Assembly: GCF_001625215.2 (NCBI RefSeq)
Contig: NC_030387.2
Location: forward strand, 40,571,606-40,635,605
Source of the DNA: Daucus carota subsp. sativus
Lineage: Eukaryota > Streptophyta > Magnoliopsida > Apiales > Apiaceae
DNA length: 64,000 nucleotides
Direction: 5' to 3'
Positions 58,085-64,000 of the stretch are shown in pieces. Under the pieces are notes generated by a model. The model was not told where the DNA came from. It worked only from the letters and a program-made list of their open reading frames with translations, and did no database searches. The stretch's first letter is position 1; every line of letters begins with the position of its first letter. The translations under genes were made by a program, and so were the position numbers.

Positions 58085-58645
58085 GGGATAAATATCAAGT
58101 TGGTGACTCGTTTCGTCCAAATGTATCAATTGAGTGACTGATTTTCAAATTGACTCAAATTAGACACTCATTAGAAAAATTTATATCAAAAATATTACTC
58201 TGTCGTTAGTCGAAATTTTGAAAATATTATATATTGAGTTTCACACATACACATTTTTTATGAATGGTATTACATCCAAATGAAAGATTCCGAGTCCTAC
58301 TATTTTTGCTAATATTTTTAGATTTTTAAAATTTTATCAACTATTTATTTTTAATTTTTTGATTGTTTTATTTGATTTAAATAAAAATAAATAGGAGATA
58401 AATTTTTAAAAATCTAAAAATATTATCTAAAATACTAGAACTCGGAATCTTTCATTTGGATGTAATACCATTCATAAAAAATGTGTGAAACTCAATATAT
58501 AGTACTTTCAAAATTTCGACTAACGATAGAGTAATATTTTTGATACAAATTTTTCTAATGAGTGTCTAATTTGAGTCAATTTGGAAATCAGTCATTCAAT
58601 TGGATACATTTGGACGAAACGAGTCACCAACTTGATATTTATCCC
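58085..58645. mobile_element. Foldback Mutator-type element with GGGATAAATATC ends
   Basis: Arms of about 270 bases: left GGGATAAATATCAAGTTGG onward, right ending CCAACTTGATATTTATCCC, nearly perfect along their whole length, with the turn near 58350-58390. A perfect 10-base duplication CTTTATAAAT flanks it (58075-58084, 58646-58655). A half copy is at 8865-9080. Non-coding. Confidence 0.93.
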
Positions 58646-58860
58646 CTTTATAAATTCACCAACATGAACGTGTGAATGGCGATACAGGGCAAGACTGCAA
58701 GTACATGCAGATAAGTCGGCCAACTATTTTATTGGATCACACGCCACCAGTGTTACTCACATGCTACGGGTATGTTTTAGGGTTTGAATTTTTTAATGAA
58801 GAAAATTCGCAGAGGGAAAAGAATAAAGATCGACTTGCTGAAGCACACCATTCATGCTCA

Positions 58861-59265
58861 GAGCTGTAATTCGGATGGCTCGCAAACTTATCCGACTCGA
58901 ACTTAATTAACTAGGTTCGGCTTGTCTTGACTCGTTAAACAAGTTAAATTTGGACAAAGGTTGTGACTCGTTTAATTAAACGAGTCGGTTCGACTCGACT
59001 CGTGAAATTAGACGAGTCGAGCTCGAGCAGAGGTTTAGACTCGATTAAGTATAAAATTATACGAGCTGACTCACTCGACTTATTAAAATCAATTAGTTTA
59101 GCTAAACGAACATGCTCGATTCGAACCGTGTAATTTTATGAATCAAGTTCGGGCAAAAATTAAAGCTCAATTAACTAAATGAGTCGGCTTAACTCCACTC
59201 GACTCCATTAAACTTTGCTCAACTCAGCTCGAAACTTGACTGACCAGAATAAAGTTACAGCCATG
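58861..59265. mobile_element. TIR element with GAGCTGTAA end and GACTCG-rich interior
   Basis: Begins GAGCTGTAATTCGG and ends AAAGTTACAGCCATG, flanked by a perfect 10-base duplication TTCATGCTCA (58851-58860, 59266-59275). The interior is built of GACTCG, CGAGTC, CTCGAC and TTCGGC motifs. It matches the elements at 24702 and 43352 in end sequence and style. The last four bases before the right duplication (CATG) lie outside the inverted match. Non-coding. Confidence 0.8.
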
Positions 59266-60145
59266 TTCATGCTCACTTAAGCTGACTTGGAGTTGAAGAT
59301 CAAGGCACATATATTGACCGTCAAAGTTATAAATCATGATTAGCAGCACTGTTCAGGAAAGTACATGGATATTACGAAGCCTTAATCAACCGAATATTCC
59401 AAGAATAAACTCCTCCACTAACTAAAAATCTAATTTTTCGTTAAAAGGACTACTCGTCGTAGTAGTACTCTATTTCCAGCATTTGTGTGCATAAAAGTAC
59501 TCTTCGAGAAAGCACGGAGATTGAAAAAACACGAAATGGCGCCATTTTCGAGGTTAATTAACGGGCTTTTGTTACGCTTTTTCTAATTAAGTCGTGATTG
59601 TCTCTCCTGTCTGTACTCGTGTTCATGACAAAAGCGGCTGTTGATGCATGTTTGTCAACAATGTGATGATTGTGTTTAGGACCAATTAATTATTTTAATC
59701 TTTTGAATTTGACTGATCGACATTTGCATCCTTCTATCCGATCTTCAGGCCACCCGACGGTTCAATTGATTTCTCTTTCCGATTCAAAGATTGAGGGCCA
59801 AATAGCTTTGATTTCAATATATTATTATAAACACAGATTTTCTAGTTACGTGGATTTTTATTGGATCTAAATTCAACAATACTATTAATAGAAATAAAAA
59901 TCTTTATATGAGTAATTGTTGCTGTATGTCCATGAACACACATAAAAATATTCTTATATTACAGTATATTAATAAAAATATATTATCTATTTTAAAATAT
60001 AGTTTTCAGATTCTTAAAACCTTATAGCAATTTATTTTTGTTAAAACAATTATGAGAACAATTTTAGAATTTCCGTCGAATTGTTAAAATTCGAAACTTC
60101 TGAATCATAATTACCTCTTTCTCATCAAATCAAGAATTTTAATGG

Positions 60146-60338
60146 GGGTCTTTCTAGTGTGTGCCCAAGGGCACACATTAAGCACTAAATTTGATGGGTT
60201 TAGTGGATTTTGATTGGTGGAGTTTGGTGTAAATGCAGGGGGCCATCCATATTTATGATTACATGACCAATAAAAATACATCAAACTCATAGAATTTAGT
60301 GCTTAGTGTGTGCCGTTGGGCACACCATAGAAAAACCG
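60146..60338. mobile_element. Short Mutator-type MITE
   Basis: Inverted ends of about 45 bases (GGGTCTTTCTAGTGTGTGCC and CACTAAAT on the left; ATTTAGTGCTTAGTGTGTGCC and CATAGAAAAACCG on the right), with a small GTGTGCCCAAGGGCACAC palindrome inside the left end. A perfect 9-base duplication TTTTAATGG flanks it (60137-60145, 60339-60347). 193 bases. Confidence 0.87.
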
Positions 60339-60699
60339 TTTTAATGGCTTCTATGAGATCGGTTCGCCTATATAAGCACCTCGTTTTTCCAAATATTAGA
60401 GTCCGACTAATTTGAAAAGCGTAATCGGAGAATGCAGATGTGCCTAAATCCATTTCCTTCTTTCCGTCTCCTTTCTTAACATTTGTTTTGTTTATGATAT
60501 AAACCGAGAAAGCAATATTTGAGCTCTCCATGCACGCATGTGTTACATACTTGCATAGTTGCATGTGTCAATATAAATTTCTAAATTCTAACCCTCCTTT
60601 TCTATCTTTGACTTCCATCCCCAGCAACGCCAGCTTTTCTTCAAATTTTTTATTTTTTTAAAAGATCCCTTCCCCTCCAAATATCTAATTACACATATC

Positions 60700-61075
60700 A
60701 GGGGGTAATAGATTGAGATTCTAACGATTTTTTTGAATGAAATCCGAGTATATTCAATTATGTTTGTTTAAAATTAATTAAAATCTTGATGTATTTTATT
60801 AATATTTTAAATTACACTTTAAAATCCGAAATTGGAATTGTTTAAAATCCATTAAAATATTAATGTATTCAAATGTTGATAGATTTTTTGGATTTCATAA
60901 AATGATGGATTTTGTGAATAAGATTTTGAAGTATTGTATTTAAATCTTAAAGAATCTATATCACTTTGCGATATTTTATCAAAAATCTGCATAAAATTAA
61001 AATCACATGCATTCCATTAAAATCCATATATTAAGAATAATGCATTAAAATCTCAATCGAATACACCTCGTAAGG
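60700..61075. mobile_element. Decayed dispersed element, copy 1
   Basis: Shares with 62520-62950 a series of phrases in the same order: AAATGTTGATAGATTT, TTTCATAAAATGATGGATTT, ATTTTGAAG-ATTGTA, AATCTATATCA-CTTTGCGATA, TTTTATCAA-AATC, and ATATCTCAATC-AATA. The ends are of the type GATTGAGATTCTAA and CAATCGAATACACCTC. It is a non-coding repeat family; no target duplication was fixed. Confidence 0.5.
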
Positions 61076-61081
61076 TGTGGA

Positions 61082-61376
61082 CATAGAGACTAAGAAAATA
61101 TGTTGAAAATAAGGAAAATTTGATAAAAAGTGGATAAAATGGTGAGACCCATTAATACTTTATAATAAATTTGAGATAATTGAGGAAAGCAGTGGATGCA
61201 AATGTACAATAGTGTTTATGTTGTAGTATACTGTAGAATAGAGATGGAAGAAAGTAATAAGTGTGTTAATATTTTATATAATTAAAAAGTTACTGTTTTG
61301 TAAATGGAGAGATATCCAAAATAAAAACCGTATAAAATTGAATGAGATAGAGGAAGTATATCTAGATAGAGGGAGT
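61082..61376. mobile_element. Decayed Stowaway-type MITE
   Basis: Interior phrases (AAAAAGTGGATAAAATGGTG, TTTGAGATAATTGAGGAAAG, AGTGGATGCAA) match the element at 27094-27395, and the right end AGATAGAGGGAG is followed by TA. The left end is degenerate. Confidence 0.45.
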
Positions 61377-63474
61377 ATGATTTCTGAATATTATTTATTA
61401 TTTAAACTTTATTCATATAAGAATTTTTAAAAAAATAAAAAATTACAATTCTAACAATCGTAAAATACATGTCAAATAATATAAAAAACTATATTAAAAT
61501 AAGTGGAAAAAATAAACTTAGAATATGTGCGGCCATGTTCTACCGTTCACAAGATTTTTAATAATTAAAAGAACGAGTAATACTCTTCGCCACTTTATTC
61601 AAAAGTAGCACCTGTAAAATGACGTTTGGATTTGATGTGGTTGCACTATTTAAATGTGGTCCGTCCATGGCGGTGGTTGGCGAGTGCATCCTTTTCTAAC
61701 ACGCTCTGTTTTGCTATTACAAGGAATGGATAATATTTCATTCGAGACATGCATCCAGTGCTACTCGCCGCGTATTTTAAGATTCATTTTAATATTCCAT
61801 CTTGTATTATTCTATTCGAGCGGTATTAAAAAGTTACAGTAAACACAAAACTTGTTCCTTTCTTATACTACGAAACCAACTTTATTTTGTGCGAAGCATT
61901 ATACTCATACGAATATACGATGTATGAACGAACTCTAAAATTAGAATTAGAAGTTCTATTATAATTTGTTTCAGAATTTAGATATTTAAAATGTCCGATC
62001 AATATGTTTGCCTGTTTGGATGTAAAAAAAGTTTGAATTTTTTTTGTAGATTGTTTTGGATCAGATCGGTTGAAATAGATTTTAGAATAAAACATTAATT
62101 GATCTTTCGGATGATATATATTAATAAGTTAAATTTTTCTTAATTAAAAATTATATTTTCATTAAAATATAATCCAATTAAAATTCCGATCTACTTAAAA
62201 CCGAAAAGTATTATACATTTTATATTTTTTATGCAGCACCTCATATTAACTATACTGATTTACTAGTATAATATTTTCATGACTACACATATCGATCTCG
62301 AGTGATTACTGCATCTGCTGGTATCTCATGTATAGCATGTATCAAAGTCCACCAAGATATGATGCAATCATGCAACATATCCGTAAATATAAATGTGTTT
62401 ACGCAGTATGCATCCGTGTACATGATGTTTCTGTATATAAATATAACTGGTCCGGAATTCACGTTGTTTGATATATCTCGAGATAAATTAGAATTGAATA
62501 CGGGTGTTCAGGAATAACATGTAATTAGAGATGTATTCGGATGAGATTTTAGAATTTTTTTTCATTCATGAAATATGAGAGTATTTAATTGTTATCGTTT
62601 AAAAATTAATAAAATCTTCAGTTATTCGATTGAAATTTTAAATTTACTACAAATTTTGGTGGTATTCAATTGGGATTTTAAATTATGCTTAAAAATTGAT
62701 GATATTTAGCTAGGATTGTTTAACATCTAATAAAATCTGACGGTATTTAAATGTTGATAGATTTCATAAAATGATGGATTTCGCGGTGTATTTTAACTTT
62801 TTTGAAATCTCACCAAAATCAATGAGATTTTGAAGCATTGTACTTGAATCTTAAAAAATCTATATCAACTTTGCGATATTTTATCAAGAATACAATTCAT
62901 TAAAATTAATATATAAAAAGCAATTTATTAATATCTCAATCAAATATACTATATAATTCTGTTATTTTGGAAATTAAACCAGAGTTGAATTTGAGTGTCC
63001 GCAGACAACAAAAAATAAAACCATTATTAACTATTAAGAAATTAATGTATTCATGTATACATACAATGAATAATTTTCAACTGTGAGATCACAATAATTA
63101 CTATCCTCTCATATCTGGTTTTTACCAAATATCTAAAAAATGGATAATATTTTCAAATACGTCCCGGATATTCTGTTTTCCTTCCTTAAATCTATAATTG
63201 AATGTTTATATTCTCAAATATCTTTTTTTTAAAGAAATATTCTCAAGTATCTTGTTTATTTTGTTAAAAAATTCGTATTCATATCAAAAATCCCTCCATC
63301 TCATATTAATAACATATATCGAGACATTAAACCCACCAAATCCGTTTTGAAATCATGCACCAAATCCGTAAAAATAAATGCAGATAAAATCCAAACTAAA
63401 ATGAATATACACAATTCTCGTATTACTATATTCTTGGCGCTGGGGTCCATAAAATCGCAACTTCTGTTCCTCCC
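61377..63474. other. Intergenic, upstream of the sulfate transporter
   Basis: AT-rich. The second copy of the dispersed element of 60700 lies at about 62520-62950. Open frames of 60-75 codons here (for example 62302-62517) do not resemble proteins. Proximal promoter sequence of the SULTR gene is expected after about 63250. Confidence 0.4.
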
Positions 63475-63482
63475 TATAAAAA
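63475..63482 (+). promoter_or_regulatory. TATA box of the sulfate transporter gene
   Basis: TATAAAAA, 94 bases upstream of the ATG at 63569, followed by an ACACAACAC-rich leader. Confidence 0.65.
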
Positions 63483-63568
63483 ACCAGGGTTTTATAGGGT
63501 TTCAACTTTGTAACACAACACAAAAAACAGGCTAAATACACACACGAAAAAAAAAACTCGAAAAAAGA

Positions 63569-63955
63569 ATGGTCTTAAATACAAACAGAGTAGAACATCT
63601 CGGAGGAAACGAACGAAACATAGCGATATATAATTCGACAGGATCAGAAGATTCGGAGGCAATGTCACCACCATCTTCCGTGATGGTGGTGACATCGTCG
63701 TCCCCGCGGCAAGTTCATCAAGTGGTGTTGCCACCCTTTAGGACCACGCTGCAGAAACTCAGGCTGCGCCTGTCGGAGATCTTTTTTCCGGATGCACCAC
63801 TTGATAGATTCAAGAATCAATCGTGGGGGAATAGGTTTTTCTTGGGTCTGCAGTTTTTCTTCCCCATTTTTGTCTGGGCGCCTAATTATAATCTCAAGCT
63901 TCTGCAATCTGATGTTGTTTCTGGCCTTACTATTGCCAGCCTTGCCATCCCTCAG
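63569..63955 (+). CDS. Sulfate transporter, group 3 (SULTR3), first coding exon, partial
   Basis: The exon encodes 129 residues and ends CCTCAG before GTACCG, a splice donor; the rest of the gene is beyond the window. SULTR proteins are H+-coupled sulfate transporters with about 12 membrane helices and a C-terminal STAS domain; group 3 members are found in plastid and other membranes. Seen: a variable N-terminal tail, then the SULTR block VHQVVLPPFRTTLQKLRLRL, SEIFFPDAPLDRFKNQSW, FFLGLQFFFPIFVWAPNYNL and the start of the first helix, SDVVSGLTIASLAIPQ. The FFPDAPL segment and the LQFFFPIF-W pattern are typical of SULTR3 members. The reading after the donor (VPFSCIYVI) is intron. The ATG at 63569 is the only suitable start. 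Confidence 0.9.
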
Positions 63956-64000
63956 GTACCGTTTTCTTGCATTTATGTAATTTAATTTATCGTGTCAATC

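Noticed and set aside
1..64000. CRISPR arrays, operons, tRNA/rRNA genes, LTR retrotransposons
   Set aside because: No regular spaced repeats of CRISPR form, no tRNA-like or rRNA sequence noticed, and no reverse transcriptase, integrase or paired LTRs seen. tRNA detection by eye is limited; a covariance-model scan would settle it.

Overview
This is nuclear DNA of a flowering plant (a eudicot). The genes are intron-rich with GT-AG junctions and AT-rich introns, TATA boxes lie 50-100 bases before several starts, and all recognisable proteins are plant types: F-box/kelch, berberine-bridge-enzyme-like, thionin-like, SULTR, CENP-C, NUP50 and beta'-COP. The gene-poor DNA is full of short non-autonomous DNA transposons. 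The species cannot be read from the sequence; an Apiaceae-like asterid is only a guess.

Layout: (1) a minus-strand CDI-like nucleotide-diphospho-sugar transferase at 1561-2304 with a 5'-UTR intron; (2) a plus-strand multi-exon CENP-C (centromere protein C) gene at 4412-8345, whose exons I assembled by hand; (3) an F-box gene of the interaction-domain type at 9911-11161; (4) an intronless secreted FAD-linked oxidase of the berberine bridge enzyme family at 13825-15441; (5) a kelch F-box gene (KFB/KMD-like) at 21556-22635, preceded by a duplicated far-upstream region; (6) a transposon-rich stretch at 24.5-35 kb, with one four-level nest of DNA elements and one 5-kb hAT element holding a 4.2-kb element that carries a decayed plant-mobile-domain-like gene; (7) a small secreted thionin-like gene at 36541-37196; (8) NUP50 (minus, CDS 38629-39975) with a 3-kb 5'-UTR intron that holds a nested transposon and a tandem repeat; (9) the full 24-coding-exon gene for coatomer subunit beta' (minus, 45812-55186); (10) 8 kb of intergenic DNA with palindromic and terminal-inverted-repeat elements; (11) the first coding exon of a group-3 sulfate transporter (plus, 63569-63955), cut by the window end.

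The genes do not form a pathway; this is an ordinary euchromatic mixture of housekeeping genes (COPI coat, nuclear pore, kinetochore) and family genes. I found no prokaryote-like system, no CRISPR array, no retrotransposon polyprotein and no previously unknown enzymatic system. What stands out is structural: transposon stacks that can be dated by nesting with intact target-site duplications; three related elements sharing AGCTGTAA-type ends with unlike TTCG/CGAA-rich interiors; in-gene tandem duplications that copy splice acceptors (CDI-like and CENP-C); a stop-free, frame-preserving intron in CENP-C; a berberine-bridge-like enzyme lacking the cysteine that anchors FAD; and a beta'-COP start codon alone at the end of its exon.
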